Shown here: positions 36,502-45,215 of the stretch, in pieces | Layout: each line of letters opens with the position of its first letter | How positions within the stretch are numbered: position 1 is the first letter of the stretch | From: Lutimonas zeaxanthinifaciens | Lineage (GTDB): Bacteria > Bacteroidota > Bacteroidia > Flavobacteriales > Flavobacteriaceae | Assembly: GCF_030503675.1 (NCBI RefSeq) | Contig: NZ_CP129964.1 | Span: forward strand, 930,001 to 994,000 | Length of the DNA: 64,000 nt | Direction: 5' to 3' | The notes under the pieces: generated by a model | What the model was told of the DNA's origin: nothing | Databases searched by the model: none | What the model saw: only the letters and a program-made list of their open reading frames with translations | Position numbers and translations under genes: made by a program

Positions 36502-39500
36502 ATGAAAAGAAATTTACTTTCGTTTATGTTCCTTTTAGGTACACTTGCGTTGTTTAGTCAAGAGACCATAACAATGACCTCAACTTCAAGTAGTGCTTCA
36601 TGGCAAATAGATAGAGTCACGTATTCTGGGACTACTCTTGATTGGGAGGCTGTCAATGGTGCCATAGGAACAGTAACAGCGACCGAAAACAGACCTCAAT
36701 TAAATTTTTCAGATAATCTTCTTAATGAAGTTATTGATATTACAATCACCAGCGATGACTTATCCAGCCTGACTCAGCTCGATTTATTTTATGATGTTAA
36801 CGATGGAGGTTCCCAAATTACTAACTTGAATATTTCAGAAGCTACGAATTTAACTACGCTTGCGGCTAGAGCTTCCAACTTGTCAATTTTGGATGTTTCT
36901 TCTAATATTAATCTTCAAAGATTATTTGTAACTGGTAATAGACAACTTGATGGCGAAAATTTGAATATATCGAGTAATACTGGTTTGACTGGATTGTGGA
37001 TTTATGGATCGGGAATTGTTTCAGTAGATATTTCAAATAATACCTTACTTAATGACCTTAGATTATACGATGCGAGATTGACTACATCGGTTTTAGATAA
37101 TATTCTTATTGATTTAGATAGTCACGGACTTTCTAACGGGAATTTACAGATTGCAAATCAAACGACTGGAGAAACGATCTCTTCTTCGGCACTCACCGCA
37201 TATAATAGTTTGTTGAGTAAAGGATGGTCCATAGATGTGGACCCTCCAACTGTTGATCCACCAGCTGAGACAATATCGATGACGACGACTTCAAATAGTT
37301 CTACTTGGCAGATTGACAGAGTTACTTATGTTGGTTCAGGTTTGGAATGGGAAGCTACCAATAGTGCAATCGGGACATTGAATCCTCCAGGAAATCAACC
37401 TGTATTTGATTTTTCAGATAATGTTTCAAATGAATTGATCAATGTCATTATTTCAAGTACAGAATTATCAGGTCTGACTCAGTTAGATTTATTTTATGAT
37501 CTTGGAGACGGAGGTTCTCAAATTACTTCTGTTGATTTATCGAATGCTTCTGAATTGAGTATTTTATATGCAAGAAATTCGTCTTTAAATTCATTAGATG
37601 TTTCTTCTAATACAAACTTAACCCGTTTATATGTAACTGGAAATAGGCAGTTAGATAATCAGAGTTTGTCAGTTTCTTCCAATACGCAACTTGATCGCTT
37701 ATGGATTTATAATTCAGGGATTAATTCTGTAGATATATCAGCAAACACTTTATTAACTGATGTGCGAATGGCTAATGCACGCTTGACGACATCAGTTTTG
37801 GATCAAATATTAATTGATTTAGATAATCACGGATTGTCTAATGGAATTATTGAAATCTCAAATCAAACGACTGGAGAAACATTGAGTGTTGCTTCATTAG
37901 AGGCATATTTTAGTTTGTTGAGTAAAGGATGGTCTATAGATGTGGACCCTCCAACTGTTGATCCACCAGCTGAGACAATATCGATGACGACGACTTCAAA
38001 TAGTTCTACTTGGCAGATTGACAGAGTTACTTATGTTGGTTCAGGTTTGGAATGGGAAGCTACCAATAGTGCAATCGGGACATTGAATCCTCCAGGAAAT
38101 CAACCTGTATTTGATTTTTCGGATAATGTTTCAAATGAATTGATCAATATCATTATTTCAAGTACAGAATTATCAGGTCTGACTCAGTTAGATTTATTTT
38201 ATGATCTTGGAGACGGAGGTTCTCAAATTACTTCTGTTGATTTATCGAATGCTTCTGAATTGAGTATTTTATATGCAAGAAATTCGTCTTTAAATTCATT
38301 AGATGTTTCTTCTAATACAAACTTAACCCGTTTATATGTAACTGGAAATAGGCAGTTAGATAATCAGAGTTTGTCAGTTTCTTCCAATACGCAACTTGAT
38401 CGCTTATGGATTTATAATTCAGGGATTAATTCTGTAGATATATCAGCAAACACTTTATTAACTGATGTGCGAATGGCTAATGCACGCTTGACGACATCAG
38501 TTTTGGATCAAATATTAATTGATTTAGATAATCACGGATTGTCTAATGGAATTATTGAAATTTCAAATCAAACGACTGGAGATGAATTGAGTTTCAATTC
38601 TTTGGTAGCATATGAAAGTTTAATTTCAAAGGGATGGACAATCGATGTGGATGCGCCAGCACCTGCTCCGGGAGCAGAAATCAATATAGTAAATAACGGA
38701 GTCTCGATACCAAATGGAAATACCCCTGATATATCTGACGGAACTGATTTTGGTCAGGTTGAAATTGGATCTCCAATATCCCAAATATTTGAAATTCAGA
38801 ATATTGGAGATTTGGATTTAACTATTAATTTTGCAGCTACAACTGGAACATATTTCACGCAAGATCCTCAGTTTATTTTTGGGGAAATAATTTCTTCGGG
38901 TTCTTCAACTTCGATTGAAGTAACTTATACACCGCTAACATCTGGAATTCAAACAGGTACCATAACCATTAACAATACGGATCCTGATGAAAGTAATTAC
39001 GTGATTAATTTAAGTGCGGAAGGAGTGGAGGCAATTAATGATGGGATTATAGATGTTCAAGGAGGTTCACCTCTTACTTCGATTCCTGGTGATTTGACGA
39101 ATACTCCATCATTTTTAGATGGTACTGATTTTGAAGAAGTTGAGATAGGATCGTCTCAAATTAATACGTTTACAATTTTTAACAATGGTACAACTGATTT
39201 AGACATTTCAACTATTCAAATTGTACCAGTAGATGGTTTTGAATTAGTAGGAACACCTTTCCCAGTAACGCTAGCCCCAGGAGGATCAACAACATTTGAT
39301 GTTGAATTTACGCCGAGTCAAATTGGAAACTCGGTTGCGATAGTTCAAATCTCTAATTCGGATCCAAATCTGGAATTATTTCAGTTTTTAATAAGTGGAG
39401 ATGGAGTTGAAAATATTATATCTGGAGATATTATGATTACTCAGTATTATGAAGGAACCACTGAAAGTAAATGGATAGAGGTAGTTAATAGGTCTGAGTC

Positions 39501-41619
39501 ATCGATCCCCGCAGGCACCTATGTTTTAGCATTATACAATGAGAGTGCGATTGCCAATATTGATAATTTGGCACCCTCGGAGTTTGAATCTATACCGGAA
39601 TTAGCGCCAGGCGAATTAGTATTATTTAGCAATTTAGCGGCTTCTTTACCTTTGCAGGCTAATCTTGGGGTACCGGCGGATGAAATTATCAGAACAGATG
39701 TTTGTAATTTTGATGGGAATGATGTGATTTTGATTTCAACAACATCCGATGAATCCTGTTATGCAAATAGGGAGGATATTATGGGTACCGTACCTGCATC
39801 AAGCTGGGGTGCAAATCTAGCTTGGATCCGAGGAGGTAATTCAAATGAAATTCCTGAAGTAGATTTTAACATTAATAATTGGATTGAATTATCACCAAGT
39901 GGTGACGTTGATGTTGCAACAGGAACGACGAATGTTATTTTAGGAAATCAGATTACCGGTGGAACAATTTGGAATGGTTCATGGACGAATGTTGCCCCTG
40001 ATAGGACAAGAAATGCAAGTATTGCGGCAGGATATTCTGCAACTAATGGTAACGTCGAGGCGTATAACTTAACAATTGAAGCTGGTAGTGATTTGAATTT
40101 TAATGGAGGGACTACAAATAGTGTTGTTGTTTATTCAGACTTGACCATCGAAGGATCATTTATAATTGGAGATCAGGAATCACTAGTTATGTTTGATAAT
40201 AACGCGTCAATAATCGGGAATATTACTAAACTCGAAAGTTCCACTTTCAGAAACGATATCTATGATATTACATATTGGTCATCGCCAATTACCAATGCGA
40301 GCATAGAAACTGTATTTACTGGTGTAGACCCTGATAGAATTTGGTATTATGATCAGTCTCAATCTACAGAATCAGAACCTCCATTAGATTATGAAGATCC
40401 TACTTCAACATATTGGAATACCTGGGTCGTTGCCACAGGCTTGATGACTCCTGGATTTGGTTATGCTGCTGAAGGTCCTTTACAGACTGGAACTCATGAT
40501 ATTTCTTTCACAGGAACGCCTAATAATGGATTAATACAGTTTGATATTTATGAGTTGCCGGATGATGATATAGGAAACGATTACAGTTTAATAGGTAATC
40601 CTTATCCATCGGCAATTGACATCAGAACATTTTTAATTACAAATAGTTCCATTATTTGGCCGGAAATTTACTTGTGGACACATACAACTCCATTAGATGG
40701 TTGGGATTTCGTAGAAACTGATTATGCGGTAAGAAATATTTCTGGTGGTGTTGGAGTAGCCCCAGGTGAGGATCCAACAGAAAATATTGGCTCGAGTCAA
40801 GGTTTTTTTGTAAGAGGTCTTGAGGGTGGTTCTGGCTTGCTTTCATTTACAAATGGAATGAGAATGATAGATGCTAATGATCAGTTCTTTAAAACATCGA
40901 CTAGCAAATCAAAAGCTATAGCTGCGAAAAATGATGAAATGGATCGTGTTTGGTTGAATTTGACATCAAATCAGGGTGGATTTAATCAGATTATGATTGC
41001 ATTTACAAATATGGCTACAGATGAAGGTGTGGAACCTGGGTATGATTCGAGACCATTTAGTGAATCAAAACCCCTCTTATTGTATTCAACAATTGCGGGT
41101 GAGAAATATACCATTCAATCCCTTGGATCGTTTACTCAAAACGAATCTAAAGTGAAAATAGGTTTTGATGCAAATGTGGCGCCAAGAGTATTATCAATTG
41201 GAATAGAAAAGAGTGAAGGTAAATTATCTAACTCACCAATTTACTTGGTGGATAATGTGTTAAAAGTAACTCATGATTTACAATTATCAGATTATAGTTT
41301 TGATCAAAATGAAACAGGTGAGTTTAAAGAAAGATTTACTTTAGTATTCACTGATGTCGATATTAATGGACCTAGTGATATTGAATTGAGTAACGATTTG
41401 AAAATTTCTAACAGAGTTGATGAGTTGAAAATTGATTCAAATGTAGAAGTTGAAAATATTAAAGTTTATGATATTTTCGGAAGGCTTCTTCAGGAAAAGA
41501 ATCCTAATAATAAATCGTTTACGATTGGTACCGAATTAATTAAATCAGGTACAGTTTTGATTTTAGAATCTAAATTGGAAAATGGATCAATTGTTAGAAA
41601 GAAAACAATACGTTACTAG
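36502..41619 (+). CDS. Giant secreted repeat protein (leucine-rich-like modules, choice-of-anchor D domains, T9SS type C signal)
   Basis: 1705 residues. A signal peptide (ending LFSQ) precedes three 235-residue modules (about 20-248, 248-483, 483-715). Each starts ETISMTTTSNSSTWQIDRVTY-like and contains short leucine-rich turns such as LTQLDLFYD and LDVSSNTNLTRLYVTGN. Two choice-of-anchor D domains (about 730-970; DGTDFGQVEIG and DGTDFEEVEIG) follow, then a lamin-tail-like domain (about 973-1093; ITQYYEGTTESKWIEVVN). A long beta-rich region leads to a C-terminal domain of type C (about 1470-1705), ending VENIKVYDIFGRLL...SGTVLILESKL, as in the flavobacterial ChiA-type sorting signal. It is exported by the T9SS and is probably an adhesin or surface scaffold; no catalytic motif is seen. 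Confidence 0.85.
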   Translation: MKRNLLSFMFLLGTLALFSQETITMTSTSSSASWQIDRVTYSGTTLDWEAVNGAIGTVTATENRPQLNFSDNLLNEVIDITITSDDLSSLTQLDLFYDVNDGGSQITNLNISEATNLTTLAARASNLSILDVSSNINLQRLFVTGNRQLDGENLNISSNTGLTGLWIYGSGIVSVDISNNTLLNDLRLYDARLTTSVLDNILIDLDSHGLSNGNLQIANQTTGETISSSALTAYNSLLSKGWSIDVDPPTVDPPAETISMTTTSNSSTWQIDRVTYVGSGLEWEATNSAIGTLNPPGNQPVFDFSDNVSNELINVIISSTELSGLTQLDLFYDLGDGGSQITSVDLSNASELSILYARNSSLNSLDVSSNTNLTRLYVTGNRQLDNQSLSVSSNTQLDRLWIYNSGINSVDISANTLLTDVRMANARLTTSVLDQILIDLDNHGLSNGIIEISNQTTGETLSVASLEAYFSLLSKGWSIDVDPPTVDPPAETISMTTTSNSSTWQIDRVTYVGSGLEWEATNSAIGTLNPPGNQPVFDFSDNVSNELINIIISSTELSGLTQLDLFYDLGDGGSQITSVDLSNASELSILYARNSSLNSLDVSSNTNLTRLYVTGNRQLDNQSLSVSSNTQLDRLWIYNSGINSVDISANTLLTDVRMANARLTTSVLDQILIDLDNHGLSNGIIEISNQTTGDELSFNSLVAYESLISKGWTIDVDAPAPAPGAEINIVNNGVSIPNGNTPDISDGTDFGQVEIGSPISQIFEIQNIGDLDLTINFAATTGTYFTQDPQFIFGEIISSGSSTSIEVTYTPLTSGIQTGTITINNTDPDESNYVINLSAEGVEAINDGIIDVQGGSPLTSIPGDLTNTPSFLDGTDFEEVEIGSSQINTFTIFNNGTTDLDISTIQIVPVDGFELVGTPFPVTLAPGGSTTFDVEFTPSQIGNSVAIVQISNSDPNLELFQFLISGDGVENIISGDIMITQYYEGTTESKWIEVVNRSESSIPAGTYVLALYNESAIANIDNLAPSEFESIPELAPGELVLFSNLAASLPLQANLGVPADEIIRTDVCNFDGNDVILISTTSDESCYANREDIMGTVPASSWGANLAWIRGGNSNEIPEVDFNINNWIELSPSGDVDVATGTTNVILGNQITGGTIWNGSWTNVAPDRTRNASIAAGYSATNGNVEAYNLTIEAGSDLNFNGGTTNSVVVYSDLTIEGSFIIGDQESLVMFDNNASIIGNITKLESSTFRNDIYDITYWSSPITNASIETVFTGVDPDRIWYYDQSQSTESEPPLDYEDPTSTYWNTWVVATGLMTPGFGYAAEGPLQTGTHDISFTGTPNNGLIQFDIYELPDDDIGNDYSLIGNPYPSAIDIRTFLITNSSIIWPEIYLWTHTTPLDGWDFVETDYAVRNISGGVGVAPGEDPTENIGSSQGFFVRGLEGGSGLLSFTNGMRMIDANDQFFKTSTSKSKAIAAKNDEMDRVWLNLTSNQGGFNQIMIAFTNMATDEGVEPGYDSRPFSESKPLLLYSTIAGEKYTIQSLGSFTQNESKVKIGFDANVAPRVLSIGIEKSEGKLSNSPIYLVDNVLKVTHDLQLSDYSFDQNETGEFKERFTLVFTDVDINGPSDIELSNDLKISNRVDELKIDSNVEVENIKVYDIFGRLLQEKNPNNKSFTIGTELIKSGTVLILESKLENGSIVRKKTIRY
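37209..38581 (+). repeat. Near-identical 705-bp tandem duplication inside the giant repeat protein
   Basis: Bases 37209-37876 recur at 37914-38581 with a 705-bp period (235 codons). Only scattered substitutions were seen, for example CAATGTCATT versus CAATATCATT. The first module (36560-37208) is related but clearly diverged. Confidence 0.92.
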
Positions 41620-41999
41620 AATAATTTTGCCAAAATAAACTAACCTTTGAAGGCCGCCTGTTTGGGCGGTCTTTTTTTATGCAATCACTGGCTTATAATG
41701 TTTTACGATCATAGATGACTATTGAAAATATGGGCTAATCTTTTTTTCAATGTTTGGCGGTTATCAGCCGAGACCATCAGATTTTAATAAATTCTTCGGT
41801 AAACAGGCTTTAAGCCTTTTGCATACACTTGAATATTATGGAACAAACATTTTAATAGTTTGTATGTAATCACAATCTAAGCCCTCTTATTGGAACTTAT
41901 TAGGAATAAAAATCATGAATGCCGGTATGATGCATTCCGGACCCCAAAACATGTTGAACAGATTATCTCTTGTATTGGGTTAACAAGTTTCAAGAACAG
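41620..41999. other. Gene-free spacer between convergent genes
   Basis: After the terminator at its left edge, about 320 bp hold no gene. Short palindromic stretches occur (AGGCTTTAAGCCT near 41805 and ACAAAC/GTTTGT near 41843), but none makes a convincing terminator for the minus-strand gene. Confidence 0.5.
41650..41677 (+). terminator. Terminator after the giant repeat protein gene
   Basis: AGGCCGCC / GGGCGGTC hairpin (one G-T pair) followed by seven T. Confidence 0.85.
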
Positions 42000-42695
42000 C
42001 TAAGGCACCACATACTCCAATTTGAGCCTGCTTAGCAGCTCCTGTACTTTCTCCTTGTCTTCAATTCTGCAGACGATATAATCAAAGTGGAAATTGTAGA
42101 TAAGAATGACAAGGCCTCTTTTTTTTAGTAGATTGTTGTTTCTGTGAAGGTAGTCATAGGCATATTCATCAGGTTTTGCCTTATAGAAATTGAGATCCTT
42201 CAGTACAATTAATTCATTGATTGCTTTTTGTGCAACTTTAGCCTTTTCGCTGTAGGCCATTAGACCTTCATAGGTGAGTATCTGGGTGATTGCCCAGTGC
42301 GAATAGATGAACTCATCTTCAGTGACGGTCCATTTGGCCAAATAGGGATTAGGTTCAAAATTCGGATCTTCAAACTTTATTTTAACTCCCCAGTTTTTAA
42401 TTGTATTTAACGAATAATCCTTATAGACAAAATCAAATTTCTGAGGGTTTGATACGGCCAGCCATAATTTATTGGCTAAAGCAGTCTTTTCCGACTCCGA
42501 AAAGGCTTCCATGGTTAGCATATCGGCCAACTGAACAAATAGATCTTTGTCGATGCCGAATTCTTCAGTTTTTGGTAAAACCTTGGTGTAATTTCTCAGC
42601 TTACTCTTAAATTTGATGGTCGTATAGTCTTTTTGCTGAGGAAAGGCCCAAATTCCATTGAGTATCAGAAAAAGTAATAGTATGGATTTTTTCAC
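42000..42695 (-). CDS. Secreted protein of unknown function (paralog of the next gene)
   Basis: 231 residues with a signal peptide (about 1-20, ending FPQQ). It is homologous along its length to the 231-residue product of the neighbouring minus-strand gene. Both share the order TEEFGIDKDL / TSELGIEKEL, KLWLAVSNPQKFDFVYKDYS / KTWLAMAKPRVFDYVYKDFS, KNWG, EPNPYLxxWTV, and a C-terminal LVxLIYN...VCxI/VC region. The mature protein is predicted as mixed alpha/beta. No catalytic signature or known family is recognised. The two genes are about 130 bp apart with a terminator between them, so they are probably transcribed separately. Confidence 0.7.
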   Translation of the reverse strand: MKKSILLLFLILNGIWAFPQQKDYTTIKFKSKLRNYTKVLPKTEEFGIDKDLFVQLADMLTMEAFSESEKTALANKLWLAVSNPQKFDFVYKDYSLNTIKNWGVKIKFEDPNFEPNPYLAKWTVTEDEFIYSHWAITQILTYEGLMAYSEKAKVAQKAINELIVLKDLNFYKAKPDEYAYDYLHRNNNLLKKRGLVILIYNFHFDYIVCRIEDKEKVQELLSRLKLEYVVP

Positions 42696-42766
42696 CTTTC
42701 TAAATATTATTGTGGTTTGATTGATTCCCTTTTAAACGCTACAAGCATTCAATTATTTGATAAATT

Positions 42767-42802
42767 TAAAAAAAAATCTGCTTTAAATTAATAAAGCAGA
42801 TC
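42767..42802 (-). terminator. Terminator on the minus strand after the 42826-43521 gene
   Basis: Read on the minus strand, GATCTGCTTTA / TAAAGCAGAT form a stem followed by a run of T (nine A on the plus strand at 42767-42776). Confidence 0.85.
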
Positions 42803-42825
42803 AATGAGGGGAACTTTGATGGAAA

Positions 42826-43521
42826 TTAGGGTTGAACCAATTCCCACCTAAATTTTTCGAACAGCTCTGTTATCTGTTCTTTACTGTTAATATCACACAC
42901 AACAATGTTGTAATATCCTTTTGTTACCAGTGCAACCAAACCTTTATCTTCCAACTCAGAATTCACTGTTTCAATATAGGAATAAGCCCAGTCATCATCT
43001 TTAGGTGCTTCAAAATCAAATTCCTTGGTAATCAGTAAATCATTAAATGAGGAAGCCACACTTTCAGCATCATCACCATAGGTCATCAATTGAAAATGTT
43101 CAAGGATTTTGTTAAGGGCTAACTGAAAATAGGGGTATTCATCATCACTCACGGTCCAGTCCGTGAGATAAGGATTAGGTTCGAGTACAATTTCTCCGTT
43201 AGCATTTTCTGACCCCCAGTTTTTGTTTGAGGATACGGAGAAATCTTTGTAGACATAATCAAAAACTCTGGGCTTCGCCATAGCCAGCCAGGTTTTATAG
43301 ACTATTTCTTCTTGTTCTTCTTTGGAATAAATATCCTTTCCCAGAAGGCCAACTATTTCTTCAAGTAATTCTTTTTCAATTCCAAGTTCGGAGGTTCTGG
43401 GGTCGACTTCCTTATATTTATAGATATAACTTCTGAATTCTACATTTGAATAATCCATTTGTCCAAATGCAAAATACGTAAAAGCCGACAAGATGTAGGT
43501 TACGAGTAATGTTCTTTTCAT
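42826..43521 (-). CDS. Secreted protein of unknown function (paralog of the previous gene)
   Basis: I place the start at the ATG at 43521 (MKRTLLVTYILSAF), which gives a clean signal peptide (cleavage near FAFGQ) and the same length, 231 residues, as the paralog. An upstream ATG at 43560 would add 13 residues before the signal peptide. Conserved blocks shared with the paralog include DYVYKDFS, NKNWG and EPNPYLTDWTVSDDE. I do not recognise the family. A tandem duplication is the simplest origin. It lies downstream of dnaN on the same strand, with a 217-bp gap. Confidence 0.7.
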   Translation of the reverse strand: MKRTLLVTYILSAFTYFAFGQMDYSNVEFRSYIYKYKEVDPRTSELGIEKELLEEIVGLLGKDIYSKEEQEEIVYKTWLAMAKPRVFDYVYKDFSVSSNKNWGSENANGEIVLEPNPYLTDWTVSDDEYPYFQLALNKILEHFQLMTYGDDAESVASSFNDLLITKEFDFEAPKDDDWAYSYIETVNSELEDKGLVALVTKGYYNIVVCDINSKEQITELFEKFRWELVQP

Positions 43522-43738
43522 AGGCGCAAATTCGTTCAACTTTTCTTTTATGCTCAACATAAAACACTAATATTCAGATTATTATCCAATTATTAGTTGA
43601 TCAGTTTTACTAAAAAATAAATTGAACTTTAGGGGATTCAACTATTTTCTTGGGGGCAATATAGGGTAAAACAGCCAAAAAACCAAATTTAGGCACAACA
43701 TAAACCTAAGAAAATTAGAAAGTTAAGTAATTTGAGCT

Positions 43739-44857
43739 CTAATTACTTAGCATAACAGGCATTACCAGCATGGTAATTTCTTCTCCTTCCTCCAACCCGT
43801 CAATTGGTGTTAGAATACCCGCTCTGTTTGGTAAAGACATCTCCAAAAGAATATCATTAGAATTCAAATGATTCAGCATTTCCAATAAAAATCTTGAATT
43901 AAATCCTATTTGCATATCATCTCCCTCATAACTACAGATGAGTCTTTCATCTGCTTTATTGGAAAAATCAAGATCTTCAGCCGAGATCTTCAGTTCAGTT
44001 CCAGCCATACGAAGTCGGATCTGATGCGTCGTTTTACTTGAGAAAATAGACACGCGTCTCACCGAATTGTAAAAAGAATTTCTATCCAGGGTTAGTTTAT
44101 TCGGGTTTTCTTTTGGAATTACAGCTTCGTAATTGGGGTATTTACCGTCTATAAGCCTGCAGATCAAGGTGCTGTTTCCGAAAGAAAATTTTGCATTCGT
44201 ATCATTGTATTCGATCACGACATCCTCGTCATTTCCTGACAGGATATTTTTTAATAAGGTTAATGGTTTTTTAGGCATGATAAACTCAGCCACTTCACTG
44301 GCGCTAACATCCTTTCGGATATATTTGACAAGCTTATGTGCGTCCGTTGCTACAAAAATCAGGTTTTCCGGGCTTAGCTGGAAAAATACACCACTCATAA
44401 CCGGCCTGAGATCATCGTTCCCGGAAGCAAAAATAGTTTTCGAAATACCTGCAGCAAGGACATTCGCTTTTAATGTGGTGCTACTTGGAGTTTCTAGCTC
44501 CACCGCCTTTGGAAATTCTTCACCGTCAGCATATGCCAAAGCATATTTCCCACTATCAGAACTGATCTCAATGGTATTGTTATCCTCTACTTTGAAGGTC
44601 AAGGGTTGTTCCGGAAAGGTTTTTAAAATATCCAAAAGAAGTTTTGCCGGCACGGCTATGGCGCCCGGGGCATCCGATTCCACTTCTATGGAGGTGCTCA
44701 TAGTCGTTTCAAGATCAGAAGCAGATATTCGCAATTGATCATCCGTTAACTCAAATAGAAAATTATCCAGAATAGGTAGTGTGTTATTGGTGTTAATGAC
44801 ACCGCCTAAAATTTGTAATTGTTTCAATAACTGAGAGCTGGAAACTATAAACTTCAT
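43739..44857 (-). CDS. dnaN: DNA polymerase III sliding clamp (beta subunit)
   Basis: 372 residues in three repeated clamp domains of about 120 residues each. The N-terminus MKFIVSSSQLLKQLQIL, the segment LRPVMSGVFFQLSPENLIFVATDAHKLV near 150, LICRLIDGKYPNYEAVIP near 235 and the C-terminal MLVMPVMLSN (the usual MPMR/MPVM ending) are diagnostic. The ring-shaped dimer tethers DNA polymerase to DNA. dnaA and recF are not next to it, as is common in Bacteroidota. It is divergent from the PIG-L gene across a spacer of about 335 bp. Confidence 0.97.
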   Translation of the reverse strand: MKFIVSSSQLLKQLQILGGVINTNNTLPILDNFLFELTDDQLRISASDLETTMSTSIEVESDAPGAIAVPAKLLLDILKTFPEQPLTFKVEDNNTIEISSDSGKYALAYADGEEFPKAVELETPSSTTLKANVLAAGISKTIFASGNDDLRPVMSGVFFQLSPENLIFVATDAHKLVKYIRKDVSASEVAEFIMPKKPLTLLKNILSGNDEDVVIEYNDTNAKFSFGNSTLICRLIDGKYPNYEAVIPKENPNKLTLDRNSFYNSVRRVSIFSSKTTHQIRLRMAGTELKISAEDLDFSNKADERLICSYEGDDMQIGFNSRFLLEMLNHLNSNDILLEMSLPNRAGILTPIDGLEEGEEITMLVMPVMLSN

Positions 44858-45215
44858 TCTTTTTATTTTAAATAGTCTTGATTTGATGTATGTTTTTTTA
44901 CCAGAAGATTCTATTCAAAACAGAATTTAAAAACCCTGATATTAAAAAGCAGTCAAGGTTCGATCTTTTGGAACTACATAAGCATACAAATATATTATTT
45001 TAAAGTTGAACTTTGAAAATTTATTTGGTCAGTATATTAACAAAATGATATGTTAAGGTTTTCTTAATAATTAAGGCCATCGTACATAATTTATTTAGAT
45101 TTGTTCGACTGTCGACAATCACTGATACGGACAATAAATGATTGTAAAATCATCATTATAAAGATGATCAGATCAACAATTTAAAAGAAGAATGATTTAT
45201 TTCTATACAAAACCT
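44858..45215. other. Divergent promoter region of dnaN and the PIG-L gene
   Basis: No gene. TAGATTTG at 45096-45103 (plus) and TATATTTG on the minus strand at 44987-44994 match -7 boxes for the two genes, but neither has a TTG at 17-23 bp. Confidence 0.5.

Noticed and set aside
41795-41860. Palindromic stretches as a possible terminator for the 42000 minus-strand gene
   Set aside because: Stems are too short and have no T run on the minus strand.
44133-44738. 201-residue open frame on the plus strand inside dnaN
   Set aside because: Antisense of a clear sliding-clamp gene; its translation has no protein-like features.
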